Notes: generated by a model not told the origin, from the letters alone. DNA of 64,000 nucleotides from Erodium maritimum (GCA_963921825.1 OY997593.1:62728039-62792038), one strand, 5' to 3'; counted from the stretch's first letter, positions 33,648-46,259 are shown. Translations and numbers: made by a program.

Positions 33648-33865
33648 TTTTTTGAAATGATGCCCGCGTCCCGTGGCCGGATGCCGTCCAATCCCATGCT
33701 GCCACGTGTCCTATCAGAACAAAAAAAAATCCGACGGTTGGAAACGGTAAGAATTTTTTTGAAATGATGCCCGCGTCCCGTGGCCGGCTGCCGTCCAATC
33801 CCATGCTGCCACGTGTCCTATCAGAACAAAAAAAATCTGACGGTTGGAAACGGTAAGAATTTTTT
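33648..33865. repeat. Two tandem copies of a 107-bp unit before the SANT promoter
   Basis: The unit runs from GAAATGATGCCCGCGTCCCG through TGCCACGTGTCCTATCAGAA to GGAAACGGTAAGAATTTTTT, at 33654 and again at 33761, almost identical. It holds a CACGTG-type G-box word (GCCACGTGTC) and lies just upstream of the TATA-like box at 33901. Confidence 0.85.
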
Positions 33866-33900
33866 TATTTATTTTATTAAATGTACTTAATTGCTTACCC

Positions 33901-33908
33901 TATAAATA
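33901..33908 (+). promoter_or_regulatory. TATA-like box of the element C ORF
   Basis: TATAAATA 71 bp before the ATG at 33979, matching the position of the box in elements A, B and D. Confidence 0.55.
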
Positions 33909-33978
33909 CCCCAACGCCATTTTTTTCACTCACCCATTCCCAAATTCTACTATCTCATTCCCAATATTCTCGTGAAAA

Positions 33979-35480
33979 ATGTCGAGCTCCGAAAATACTC
34001 GTTCACAATCAGGGGATGACGAACAAAAAAGGTCGGACGATGTAGGATTCTCCCAAGAAGAACTAGCACGAGATCTCCGCGATATGTTAACGCAACCTGG
34101 TGAGAACTCCGTTTTCTCGCCATATATGCAACCGGGTTCAAGCTCAGGTAATTTCAAACTATCGTTTAGTGTTTCATTTATTGTTTTTTATTTTTTTGTT
34201 GTAATTTATTTTTGTAATTGATTGTTGTAATTTGTTTTTCGTAATTTATTTGTTCTAATTTAATTTTTTAAATTACTTTTGTAATTTAATTTTTTCAAGG
34301 TCAATTCCGTCAACCGCAATTCAACCCATCGCAGCCACAATGATACCAGACGCCGCCACAAGGTTACCTGCCGCCGCCGCAAGGTTACCAGCCGCCGCTA
34401 CAAGGTTACCAACCGCCGCCGCTTCCACCGCAATATTATAACTACCCCGATTACCCAATACACACTAGCACCCGTATGTCATCCTTTATCAGACCTTCCC
34501 AACGACAAGCTCAAGCAACACCACAACCACTGCATAAATGGACCATCGAGGTAGACAGACACCTCATAGACTACTGGCTCTCGACAACAAGAGACTCGAT
34601 TAAGGGAAACTCCCAAGTCGGTAACACATTCTAGTGCACTATTACGTGGAAGTACAACGTGACCGGAGAACACCACCCCTTCGGGTGGAATGCTATCAAG
34701 AAACATTGGGCCTCACATCAGGCGCGGACAAGGAGGTTCCTCGGTTATCTGAAGGTCTCCAAGGACGAGTACCACAGCGGATGGAACCATGATGACCACA
34801 TGAGAGCGGCGAAGGACATGTGGTTCAATACCCCGGATAAGTTCCGACCGACTGGTCACCCGAAAAAATTCGACCTCGATCATTGGGTTGAGATGCTTGA
34901 AGGAAATGAGAAGTTTGCTGCCGAGGAAGGAACCATGGGTAATGTACGTCGACAACAACGACAACGCTTGGATGAGTCTGGGAATTATAGCTCAACCCTA
35001 CCCATAAGCACAGGCGAAGATTACACACCTCTAGCTAGTGAATCTCAACAACCAGAATGGGCACCTTCCGATCTCAACAAGGGGAGTGAGACCCCTCTCA
35101 GCGAAACACCCCCCTTCCATACGACCGATTCAAGTCCCTCTCAAGCAACTCGCCAAACGCGACCGCCAGGCAAGAAGGCATCTAAGAGGAAGGGGACCAG
35201 CCTCACGGACCAACTAAGTGCCATGGCGGAGCTGGAACGATCAAGACAGGAAGACAACCTACCAAGGACCCGCCTGTTATACCAGTTAACCGAAAAGTGG
35301 GAACAATGCTTAGAAAAATACAATGTCATGGTTGGAAATGATACCTCCAACTTCAACGAAGCCGAGTTGGAAGAGCATCAGTCGATTAAGGCCCGAATTT
35401 CGAAAGTCATGGCAAACATTGAATGTGAAATTGAAGCTCTTCGACAACAACAACCACCACCGCCAGCACCACCACAATGA
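33979..35480 (+). pseudogene. SANT/Myb-like, NAM-associated ORF of element C
   Basis: Exon 1 (33979-34147) starts MSSSENTRSQSGDDEQKR. A GT-AG intron (34148-34299, donor CAG/GTAATT, acceptor TTTTTCAAG) joins it to exon 2, which opens GQFRQPQFNPSQPQ, meets TGA at 34342, and continues in frame with repeated QGYxPP words. The SANT domain has KWTIEVDRHLIDYWLSTTRD, NTF followed by TAG at 34634, WKYNVTG and WNAIKKHWASH. The C-terminal half (34659-35480) is fully open: NDKF-type FRPTGHPKKFDLDHWVEML, the basic KKASKRKG motif, and a coiled-coil-like SAMAELERSRQEDNL before a QQQPPPPAPPQ end. Two stops disable it. Confidence 0.75.
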
Positions 35481-35656
35481 TTCTTGAACTTGTGTTTTTT
35501 TGGGTTGTATTAAAATGGGATGAATACAATTTCAAGTTCATTTTTATTCGTGTTAAATTTATTTATTATTATTTTTAATTATCATTGTTTATTTTTTTCG
35601 GATTTATTTCGATTTTATATAATTTAAACTGTTTTTGATAAAGAATTAAATAAAAC

Positions 35657-38341
35657 TGTCACGCCCCAAATCCGGTTTTGACCGGACTCGAGACGTGAAC
35701 TAAAACAATAATAATTTAAAACGAATTTAAAGACAAAACAAGTCTCAGTTAATAATTTAAAACTCTGAACACGCCACGAGTCAACAGCTCGGTAAAAAAA
35801 ACAACGGTAAAAGAGTTCAAAAAGATAACGGTACGTCTCTAGACAATCTAGCCTAGGACCCTCGCAAGCTCCCAATCATCGAGCATCCAGCTAGTACACA
35901 TCCCGCTTAGGACCTGAAAAGCAACAAGGTAAGGGGTGAGCTTTCGCTCAGTAGGAAAAGTAGTTAAGGTTATAAGCAAGCGCTCACCACCACTGGTAAC
36001 CATCCAATTATGGCATACTAGTACAACACACAACTAATTCTCAACACGGAACCCGTAACCACAATCCTCAACATAAGACTAAAACCACACTCACAAACAT
36101 ACTCAAACAACCAAGCACAAACTGCAACCACATCACTTAACAGATCATCAACATAAGGTAAAGAGTAAAATCACACACACGTCCCGTACCGCAGTCCCCT
36201 ACTCCGCCGGCTGTCCACATCCCGACTCTATCATATCACATCGGAACACACAACATCGGCCTAGATATCTTCCCAGGAAATACGTCGGGGAACAATCACA
36301 ATACGTCACACCGGAATCTCCATCGGCCTAGACGTCTTCCCGGAACTCCATCGGGGCACGACTCCTAGAGTTAAACACGACACCGAGTGCCAACACAAAC
36401 CGTCGGCCTAGATATCCTACATCGGCATACCCCCTCGATGTAGGTATCGTACCGGAACCACTACCCGGGGGACCGCGCATACGTGGGACCACACTGTCGG
36501 CCTAGGTACTACCCTAAACCGGCGTACCCCCTCGGTCGTAGGTACCATACCGGAATACAACACCTCTTGGAACACACAACAAGAAAATATCACGCATCAA
36601 ATGCCATAGTCCAACCACGGCTTACCAAGCCCAACAATATTACTACAATACGCCACGTCGGTCTATCAATCACCCGACCATCACACGTGCAATGATTCAC
36701 ATCATACCAAGCATGGCACACTTGCCCAAAGATAATCACAACACGTTACACTGAGTAATATCACAATATGCTTCTCAACCTATTAACGCCTAAAACACAC
36801 ATCATGCATCTCAATCAAGAACAATGCATTTCAAATAGCACACAACCTAAGGGCTTACCAAGGCCCGCATGCATTTCTACCAGCACAACAATCCAAAAGT
36901 TACGGCTCGACATGGCACGTAAGCTATCCCTCAGTACACTCGTTGCTAACCTCCTAATCATGCAGTTCTAACAGTTTAAATTAAGTAAAAACAACCTATA
37001 GGCATACTAGTAACTTTCCACAATCGAACCGGTATCCGCTACGTTCCCTACCTCAAGAAGAATCAACAGCTACGTCTCCTAGCTGCTGACGTCCTGGCTC
37101 ACTTCCTACTCCACTTCACGATGTCCTCGTGTTTCCTCCTCCGTTGATCTTGGTCCGAAGCCTTGGGTCACAAAACAATTCTCGAATTAAAACAACTTCC
37201 AAATTGCATTAAAGAGAAAAACACCAACAAAAAGCCTGGGGTCCACACATGGGCCAAAAGGGAAGTCGCCCGGAATGTGGCCCATTCCATGCCAATCAGA
37301 GGGCCGGAATGTGACCCATTCCATTCCACTCAGAGGGTCGTAATGTGGCCCATTCCGTGCCACTCAGAGGGCCGGAATGTGGCCCGTTCCGTACCACTCA
37401 GAGGGCCATAATGTGGAACGTTCCGTGCCACTCAGAGGGCCGGAATGAGACCCTTTTCCATGCCTCGTTCCGTATCAGACCAGAACATACCCTCCTTCTT
37501 CTTCCCCAACTTCGTTTTCTGCGAAAAACCTCTAGAAACCTCCATTGATAAACTCCTCAAGCTTCAAAATAGAACCCAAACCTCCAATCCTTGAATACCC
37601 TCAATGAGTCTCAACAAAAATACTCAAAACCACAACAAAACTATCATCTAAACTCTTTTTTCACTCCTAAAACATCATCCACCATTAAAGCTTCAACTCC
37701 CAACCATTGTTCTTCATTCTCTTCCAAAACCCATGGAACAAAGCTACCCAAAACGAAAAAGGAAGATGGATTTACCTTGGAAATGGAGTGTAGAAGAAGA
37801 ATCCAATGATTTTGGTGAGGCTTGAGTGGAATCAAGCTCCAAAATCTTCCCTTTCTCTCCTTTCTTCCTCCTCAAGTTTTTAGAACTCTTCTCTTCCTTC
37901 TCTCTCTCTACAAAATCTGAAAAGAGGCACAAATGAGCTGAATTGCTCTAGGGATTTGTGCCTTAACCTAGAGTGGAAATTCCCAAACTACCCCTCCTTG
38001 CTCTCACCTCTTTAAGGCATACCAAGAGGTAAATGGGTCAAAAGCAACCAATTCTTCCCTTCCAAGCAAGCATGGAAACATGTTCAAGTGGGGACCACTC
38101 CTAGTTCAAATAATTCCAGCACAAAGGGTTTATCGGAATTTGTTCTTAATCGGACTGCGGTTGACCGAAAAAGACCCCGAGTTGAACTTTCCCAATATTA
38201 CAGTCAACGGAAAGGAAACGGCCTAACTAAGCTAACCGTGATGACGACTAATCTTTTTGGGCCCTGGAAAGGTCCCGAATGACTTCCGGAGTCAGCAGTT
38301 CTCGCCGAAAACCCCCGGTTCGACCGGGGGCGGTTCTTACA
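35657..38341 (-). mobile_element. Solo LTR (2685 bp), inverted copy, in element C
   Basis: On the plus strand it starts TGTCACGCCCC and ends GGCGGTTCTTACA. On the minus strand this is TGTAAGAACCG...GGGGCGTGACA, as in the copies at 46770 and 49550. Perfect 5-bp duplications AAAAC lie at 35652-35656 and 38342-38346. No internal coding region. Two tandem blocks are inside (36220-36560 and 37255-37460). Confidence 0.9.
37255..37460. repeat. Tandem repeat of about 36-38 bp in the inverted solo LTR
   Basis: Five or six units of CAGAGGGCCGGAATGTGGCC followed by a CATTCCGTGCCACT-type part. It corresponds in position to the blocks at 50440-50720 and 47660-47815 in sister LTRs. Confidence 0.8.
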
Positions 38342-38586
38342 AAAACAGCAAAATATCAATTAATTAACCACTCAGCATCCAGTCAGCATTCACTAACAAT
38401 CCAAGCCTCACATCAAAGTCTCATATTGTAAAACACAGCTTATTTTGAGTCCTGAGTCCCACTATTTTGTACAGTCAACATCTAAGCCTCACATCCAAGC
38501 CTTCCCATTGTACATGCTCTAATGATTCAAATTGATGGATCTATTTTATAGTAATAATTAACGTAAAAATAACATTTTTTGAGGTA

Positions 38587-40560
38587 AATTTTGGATTTTA
38601 TTACTAAGCATCAAAAGCTAGAAGATCTTGAATGGGCTCTGACAAACGGAAAAATTGCCTACAACTGAGATCCAACTATAACTATCGTGAGCCAGCTCGT
38701 GAGCTATTCTATTTTCTTCTCTACGGGTGTAGGAGAGCCGAACTCCCTATGATTGGCCTTCGCAGTAATCAATAATACCCCCTTAAAGGAGTCAGCAAGC
38801 TATCAAAACTTGCGATGGCCACAACCACTCCCAGACATTCTATCTCCATGTCCACCTGATGCTACTCCATGTTACGCATCCACCCAATACCTCTTTCATA
38901 GTAAAAGCTTTAATTAGTTCCGATTCTCAATTTGTCAGATAGACGATGCACCCAGTCCTCTAGACCATGCCTTGCGAGTCCCTACAGACTAGACCCCTAG
39001 CTCCCCCGAACTCTTCAACAACTTCACTATTTGTGTTAATTTTCAATATTCCCTCCAATGATCGAACCCACCTTCTTGAAGAAATCACAAACTCAACGCG
39101 AGAGTTATAGTTCGATACTTGCGCTTCTTTCTAATCTTTCCATAAGGATAATGTTGCATGATAGATCGCCTCACTTGGGGTTGTTTTATCCTTCCACACC
39201 CTGCAATTATGAGCTTTCCACAACACCCAACGTCCAATCCCAACCAAAGCGACATCTTCCTTTGAGCAAGAGTCCCAACAAGCTGTCAACCAACTTCTCA
39301 TCCCCCCCCCTCCACTAGCAACCTGTCAGCCAACTTCTCATCTCCTCCTCCATCAGCAAAGGGACCCCCAAAATTTTGCTCCAAACCCCTTAGGCGACAA
39401 GGCAAGAAATCAGAACATGGACGTTGGTTTCAAGCTCTCCACACGTCCCACAGGTCGCCAGAACGTCAACCATACGGGTTCAGAGTTTCATCCGCGTTGG
39501 TAATCGGCCTGAAGCACCTCTCCAAAGTAGGTGATGTACCTCTAAGGACCACATCTATTTCCATAATACGTCCCCGTCGTCCGGATCTCACCGTCCTGAA
39601 TCTGCACGAATCTCCCTATAAACTGATCAAACTGAGTATTGTCCATGTCTGGTGCCCTTCCAATGCCAGGAGTCAGCTCTCTACCCATCATTTAGTGGTA
39701 CAAGGAGTATGGACTCTGCATCCTCTACCGAGAGCAGATGTCGGACCAACTCATCATTCCACAAACGCCAACCATGTAACATTAGTCGATTGACATTCCA
39801 AGTGTCTAAATATTCCAGGACTTCAGATAAGAACCCGGAGTCCGAGCTTACCCAAAGGGACCGGGTACCCGAGTCTGGTCACTCGGTCAAATCCTCCTCC
39901 TAAGGCCCTCACGAACCACATAATGAGCCACCAAAATACTAATCCAAATGTGGCTTGCATTTAAGGATTTGTGAGCATGAATAAAATCGTAAAGAGGATA
40001 ATATTTGTTTTTCGAAACCCGACTAACTAAGCTCTTTGGATGGCTCATGAGCCTCTAACCTTACTTCTCTAACAAGGAAATGTTAAAGTAATGTAAGTGA
40101 TTGAAGATAAGACAACCTTAATACTTATGGTCACAAAGAGAGTCCCACCGTTTCCACTTTATACTTAAGTCATGCACTCTTTTTGGTATCATAAGGCCAT
40201 CAGAACCTATTCATGGAGACCTCCAATTCCCTCAAAAACTTTCTAGGTAACAGATGGACATTGTAAGTATGGAAGGCCTGAATGACAGATTTCAAAGTAG
40301 CCTCGCCACGATTGAGGTCCCCGAAGAACACACATCGAGGTTTGAAAAGTAGCCTCGCTAACTGTAATGAGTCCTCGTGGGACCTCTGGGGTACTAGAAT
40401 GGAGTCGTACCTTGGTCTGTTGGGATTTGAGGTCACTCGATCCCACTCCTCCTTCTTCTAGATACCTCCTCAGGTAACTAGCGCACTTAATCCAATGAGG
40501 TCTCCTTAACGTGGCCGTCAAGCATCTGAGGCGCCACATGTCCACCTGAATCAAGTAAGG
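38587..40560 (-). pseudogene. LINE remnant: RT end, zf-RVT and RNase H-type tail
   Basis: Reading down the minus strand: 40340-40200 gives LKSVIQAFHTYNVHLLP and RELEVSMNRF, the end of the reverse transcriptase domain. About 39480-39050 gives CGELETNVHVLISC and LLWKAHNCRVWKDK, typical of zf-RVT and its follow-on Trp-rich region. About 38900-38640 gives HQVDMEIECLGVVVAIASF, weakly like the RNase H tail of plant LINEs. Frames are broken many times. The 3' end is near the TTTTTTGAGG at 38577-38586. Confidence 0.65.
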
Positions 40561-41020
40561 AGAAGTGATAGGAGCACTTCAATAAGAGAATATGGATAAA
40601 TCCACTAAGGTATTACTTGGGTTATCTATAGTTTCTAGTCATAGGATCAGCGTTTTGGGCATGTCCGAAACTATGTCTCGTCCTTATTTTGTTTTTCCAT
40701 ACATACAGATGACAAAGTTCCTTGACCTCGACTAGAACACGACACCCTCACCCGGTGCGGGGCAGGAAATTTTTAAGCAAGGCGTAAACAGAGATTTTGA
40801 TGGGGTGGGGACATGGAAAACATTCCCCGCCCTGCCCCTCGACCCACGGGTTACCCCGTACTACATATATTATTAATAACATATCTCTTTAATATCTTTA
40901 TTCTCTTTAGTTCCAAATCCTACCACTACCAACACTTTTAAGATGATTCCGTGTTGTACCGTTGTGAAGTCAAGTTGGAAACATTTAATTTTATGTTATA
41001 AGTCATTTCGTCAAGACATT

Positions 41021-41560
41021 TTTCTATTATATTTTTTTTATCAGCAATTTTTTGTTTTATAAAAACTAGGTTTTCAAACTGAAAACGTGGCCAAGGGAAA
41101 TCCCTCATACAACATTGAGAATGCCAGCGGCACCTCATACAGAACCAACACCAATAAACTGGGAACAAACAAAGGGCTATATCCCCTAATTTTACACACA
41201 TTAAGCAACCTAGGATCGAGGCGCAGCTCGTCCAAACCAGAAAAACTAGTAATAGAACCAACCAAAGGTCTAAATACCCCAAATCTCTACCATGAAGTAT
41301 AACAAAGAGACACAAACTGGTCTAACAAACAACCTAAACCCATATAGCTAATTAACCAGCAACAGAGCCACCAAGGGCAGAACAAACCAAATAGAAACAA
41401 AAAGGAGTCTTGATACTCAGATTCTCCAACCAATAAGCGCGAGATGAAAAAAGACACAGAGTCTTGGTACTCTGATTTCACCACCATGAAGAACTTTGAG
41501 AGGCTAAACAACACTTCAACCAGCCGACCAGTCCCGAAACAGCTGGCCAACTTTTATTTT
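41021..41560 (-). mobile_element. Short 5'-truncated LINE copy, minus strand
   Basis: A T-run and ATCAGCAATTTTTTG at 41031-41055 mark the 3' end as in the LINE at 16756. AAGACATT flanks both sides (41013-41020 and 41561-41568), an 8-bp candidate TSD. The body is LINE 3' UTR-like and has no domain. Confidence 0.55.
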
Positions 41561-41568
41561 AAGACATT

Positions 41569-41784
41569 GATGTGTGTAATGTTTGTTTTATATGCATGTT
41601 TAAAATTATGGATTGAGAATTATGTGATGTCAAAATTTGCATTTTTTCAGGGCAAGAACTGGTCGATGTCAACTCGAGGCAGGGCGTGGGTTCCTACCCT
41701 GAACCCGCCCCATTGCCATCCCTATTCATAATAAAATTTTCATGATTATTATGCTAAAATAAAAATGTGTTAGGTTTAAATGTT
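41569..41784. other. No recognisable feature
   Basis: Short AT-rich interval between a LINE fragment and a MITE. A frame of 95 codons overlaps it but is built mainly of LINE UTR sequence. Confidence 0.5.
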
Positions 41785-42149
41785 GGGATAATTGTCAAAA
41801 CATGCACTAAAGTATCGTCCACAAATGAAATAGTGCACAACGTTTCGTCCACGATGTGTGGCTACCATAAAGTTTCGTCCACAAATTGAAATAGTGCACA
41901 ACGTTTCGTCCACGCTGTGTGGCTACCCTAAAGTTTCATCCACAAATGAAAATAGTGCACAACGTTTCGTCCACGTTGTGTGGCTACCCTAAAGTAATTT
42001 GCTGATTTAGGTTTCATAAGTAATTTTTAGTAATTTTACTAACAAATGTTCGTGGACGAAACTTTAGGATAGCCACACAACGTGGACGAAACATTGTGCA
42101 CTATTTCATTTGTGGACGAAACTTTAGTGCATGTTTTGACAATTATCCC
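41785..42149. mobile_element. Mutator-like MITE downstream of the UTR2-like gene
   Basis: Inverted ends GGGATAATTGTCAAAACATG enclose 365 bp. Perfect 9-bp duplications TTAAATGTT lie at 41776-41784 and 42150-42158. Inside the left arm a 60-61 bp unit (TTTCGTCCACAAATGAAATA...GTGTGGCTACCCTAA) is repeated three times; the right arm has one inverted copy. Confidence 0.9.
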
Positions 42150-42315
42150 TTAAATGTTTGTGTAACTATTTGTGTACATAATTAACCCTTACACACAACC
42201 TGACCTCAAACCTTTGATCATCGTCCGGATTCCAGAATTGCTCAACCTGACCCTATAACATGCCCACATCTAATTCAATTCATTTTGCCATGCTATCAAG
42301 GTGAATAATTACTTT

Positions 42316-42321
42316 TTTATT
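42316..42321 (-). terminator. Candidate polyadenylation signal of the UTR2-like gene
   Basis: AATAAA on the minus strand about 240 bp after the stop codon at 42562. Plausible in distance, but the 3' UTR end cannot be proved from sequence. Confidence 0.35.
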
Positions 42322-42561
42322 TTACAAATTTAACTAACAATGAGCAATAACAGGGGCTAAAAGATAATCTAGCACATATTAGAACATCAGAGCTGCAACT
42401 CTCCTATTTGTTTTTTTTCTTTTTCATTTCATCCTAGAAGAAATCCTAGGTTTAGTGGTGCACTAAGAAGGTAAAACAAATAAAAAATGAAAAACAAAAC
42501 CAAAATGCACAGAGAAAGGAAGAGCAAAAAACAAGAAATGTCATCATAGCAACCTAAATTC

Positions 42562-45339
42562 TCAAACTAAGGGTCTATTCTCTTCATCTTCACTTCCACC
42601 ACCATGGGACATCTTCATTTTGTTATGCTCATCGCTAGAATCATTTTTTCCATGCCTTGCATCAAAATCAGAAAGACGGACTTTGGGGGGAGGTTTGGAG
42701 TCTGGCACCATCTTTAATATGATTCCCATGGCTATGAGCAGCAGTCCACTCCCATGTTGCTCCGTCAATGGCTTTGTAAATAACAAATATGATAGCAACA
42801 ATGTCACTGCTTTTCTAGCAGTAGTGATCTGCACTCCATAAAACAAATTGAACTGAGCAAGGAAAATGTCTATTAATTAGCATCCCAATGCTTTATTTAA
42901 ATTAGTCATGTTTTTGGTATTTGAACTCGCCAGCACTGATTCTTATGCTAAAATATAATATGGATAATTACAAAAAAAGTACCATGAGGTATTCATTTTT
43001 TTGCAATTATCCTAACATAATATACTAAAAATGAATGCAACCCATTAGGGGCGAAACGGTACTTACCATGGCAGTGGTTGCAGCTCCAAAAATAGCAATG
43101 AGAGACAGAACTGACACTTGGCCAATGAAAGTAGCCATGGCTTCAAATATCAGCACTCCATACACATACGGATGCTGAAACCGATTAACAAATATGAATA
43201 ATGTTAGAATCATAGCAATCCAGTATGATGATGATAGTTCATTTACATCAATGATGATAACTGCATAAATAGAATTATATAAATTGAACTGAAAAGGGAA
43301 TGATGCATGGGGGATTGTTCAGCTCCAACTCAACCTTCCTTTCGGTAGATACTGATGCTTAATCTAAGGAAACCACATTATTTCACTGCAATTTGCTAAT
43401 ATTCTATCAACAAGATACAATTTCAATGAGTAGCTCAAAATTACAAAAGTGCCCCACTTGACCATGTTCTGAGCAGTATTAACTAAATTCAATGAAATGG
43501 GGCGGTCAACCACCAGATTATTCATTTTCCTAGGAAATTCTTTAGGTGACCGTCTCAGGCACGTTATGAATAACTTAGCAACCTACTTATTGTATTATTA
43601 TCCTCTAAGTCACGTTGCACGGACCTCTGTCAATAAAATAAGTAACAAGAAGGGAATGGATAAGCCACAAAAAGAACATGCACCTTAAAGAAACCATACT
43701 TTTACTTACCTGAGAGCAAGAATTCCAGGCCTTAAACAACTCTCCAGTAAGAATCATAGGAGGAATTAAGAAAGGCAACCCCACCACAGTTGAGCAGAAC
43801 AGCATCTCCATCTGTCAAAAGAAGATTAATTAATTTTTGATAATTCACCATGTAAGGAATGTAACAGACAAATCACCTGAGTAGTCTCAGGATTCATAGT
43901 GAAAATTGCTTCTTGCAAATTGCCCAGAAATGAATCCATGATCAGTGCGCCAGAGATCATAATAACACCGGCCATACTGAAGTTCGGAGAGGTGTTGGCA
44001 TCTGCTAATGTAAAAAGGATCAGACCGATCACTAGAAGCAGTGCGGAGATGTATTCATGAACTGGGTATTTTCTTCTCAGGCCGGGAATAAATGCACCCA
44101 TGACCATCACAGGCAATACCTACAAAAATAGATGGGAAGCTTGTTTATGAGAACAACTAGACCCTATTCAAATCCCAGTGTCTCCATTTCCTAGTACTTC
44201 ACTCAAATTCAGTTAGAATGTACGAGATTTTAAAGATATTTAGTTCACATCTTTCAAAATACTCAAAAGGGTTGCAAGAAAATTGTGACATGCAGCTAAT
44301 AAAGTTCCACAGACATAGAAAATTGGCATCAAACATCATTATCACCTTAGTAGACTTAAACATGATCTGAGCAGGGTAATTAAGAAAAGCCAAAGACCCT
44401 TTGGTTAACCCATGAGAGCCCATCAGAACAGCAGATAATTTGACATATGTCTTCCAAGGATTCACCATCTGCTTGGTGGTAAAACCTTGGAGGTATATGA
44501 GTACCAAGTACACGAAACCTTGCACGAAGGTGAAATACCACCCATAGCTGAAAAAAATCCACAGCACACTGTTAAAATTGAAAAAGACATCACACTGGAA
44601 TGAAACAGAACATAAAGATCATTAATTAGGGACACGTAAGTGAATTCGAACCTGAATTGGAGTCGATTATACACGTATTCCTGAAATAAGCAGAAGAACA
44701 AGTCTTGTCAGTTATAAGCACATTTTATTTTTAATTCATTTATACAAAATAGCTGGATTGCCTAAAATTTATCATGGTTCATCAACTGAATTTAGAAAAA
44801 TAAGAACTAATTCAAGGAATTATGGTTCTGAAAAAGCAACAATAGAATCTGATGAAACACCTTCCAAAAAAATTGGTTGCTAAGGAAGTACGCAAAAAGA
44901 AGGAAAATAATTCACTATAATGTAATAATGCAATCATTGCATGTAGACCCAATGAACGAAAAACACCAATTAGATGGCTCCAATTCAGTGTTCAATGGAA
45001 TGATTACAATTTCCGAGTGACCCTTCACTTCATTTCCCAGCAACCAAACGTGGAGGCACGAAATGAATCAATAGAGTCGAATTGAAGCAACACCAACCAG
45101 GATCGACGGAAAACCCACCTCCAATTCTTCGAGGGGAAGAGAAAATCGAAATGCTACTTACTAACAAGTAAAGCAAATAATCTGAACAACACAGTACAAA
45201 TGAGTGAGCGAACCTCGCAGACGCCATTGACGAGGTAGCCAAAGAAGAACCCAGAAGAGCATATGAGGAATTGTTGCCATTTCGATCGACCGGAGAGAGA
45301 AATTCCGAATAGAGACCTCGATCGTTCTTCGTTCTTCAT
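42562..45339 (-). CDS. UTR2: UDP-galactose/UDP-glucose transporter, UTR2-like (7 exons, 358 aa)
   Basis: Seven exons on the minus strand with GT-AG introns: 45339-45214, 44680-44652, 44547-44346, 44119-43877, 43811-43710, 43174-43067, 42828-42562. They join in frame to 358 residues with no stop. The N-terminus [92 protein letters not shown] and [13 protein letters not shown] follow Arabidopsis UTR2 closely. The family (UAA/NST) exchanges nucleotide sugars across ER or Golgi membranes through about ten membrane segments, visible as hydrophobic blocks. The C-terminus is hydrophilic ([14 protein letters not shown]). Exon 2 is only 29 bp. UTR2 is chosen over its close paralogue by memory of sequence, so the exact orthologue is less sure than the family. 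Confidence 0.93.
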
Positions 45340-45915
45340 CGCTTAATCGGTGCAAAATCACTCGAGAGAGGAAGAAAAGTGGCGGTTGATTACATGCAGA
45401 AGAAGAAGAGTAGAGGGGGCAAAAAATCAGGAACCACCAAAGAGGTCGCTTCCTCCCTCTGATGGAGGAGAGATTTTCGATTCCTCCGTTTGGGTTTGTC
45501 TGTGTAACGGAAAGGAAAATGTAGGAGATGGAAATGAAAGAAGGTGTGGGCTTTTTTAGGCTCCAAGGTCCAAACAGAGCACCGAAGGCTTTTAAGGGGG
45601 AAGAGCAGAAAATAGGAACAACTGATCGCGAATCACGAGACTATTTGGATTCAATTTCTCCGTAAATTGGTTTCTCGCGGATTGTGAATTTATCTTCTTC
45701 GTCGCCGTTTGCTAGACTTGGACTTTTTTAGTCTTTCTCCTGCCAAACTGTTTTTACTAATTTGGAAAAATGCCCAACTGAACTATTCCACCATCCGATA
45801 GTTTACCATTGCAAATGTCTCGACGCCTTAAATACGGTGGGTAAAATGTGTTAGTCCTTGGAATGATACGTTAACATGTGTACAAGTGATTATAGTGGTT
45901 GCATGGATCAAATAA
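45340..45915 (-). promoter_or_regulatory. 5' leader and promoter region of the UTR2-like gene
   Basis: The minus-strand DNA before the ATG at 45339 is CT-rich (CTCTTCTTCTTCTGC near 45400), usual for plant 5' leaders. No clear TATA box was found. The Harbinger-like element D begins 577 bp upstream, so the promoter space is short. Confidence 0.45.
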
Positions 45916-46251
45916 GAGCATCTTCATTAATAGTTCATTTGTGATAGAAACACATTTTGTCAACCTACCCTTAAAAGCATGTACAGTAATGTAGAAGGAC
46001 CCGTCCCAATAGGTTTACGCAACGGATGAGTCGGCGATGCAGCAAATAAGACAATGCAACACCTGGAGTACCAGTTCGTTGCAGCTGAGTCGGAGGGGGG
46101 AAGGGGCTCCAACAGCTCTTTGCTTCACTAGTGCACTATTATCGCATGGTTGCAACTCTTTTGTGCGTTGTTGACGCGTGACAACAATGACTCTTTGTTC
46201 CACCAACCCTAAGAACTCACACTTTTACCCCAATTTTCAATTTTTCACCTT

Positions 46252-46259
46252 TATAAATA
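46252..46259 (+). promoter_or_regulatory. TATA-like box of the element D ORF
   Basis: TATAAATA in a TTTCACCTTTATAAATATAACC context, 80 bp before an ATG at 46339; same arrangement as in the other three elements. Confidence 0.5.

Larger units (their letters stand above)
33472..38519 (+). mobile_element. PIF/Harbinger-like element C with nested solo LTR
   Basis: The left end GAGTATCCAAATTG follows TTA. The right end, inverted, reads GAGCATGTACAATGGG and is followed by TAA at 38520-38522. Ends and flanks agree only in part, so age or a mistaken left end is possible. One intron-bearing SANT-type ORF fills the body; a 2685-bp solo LTR is inserted behind it. No transposase seen. Confidence 0.55.
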
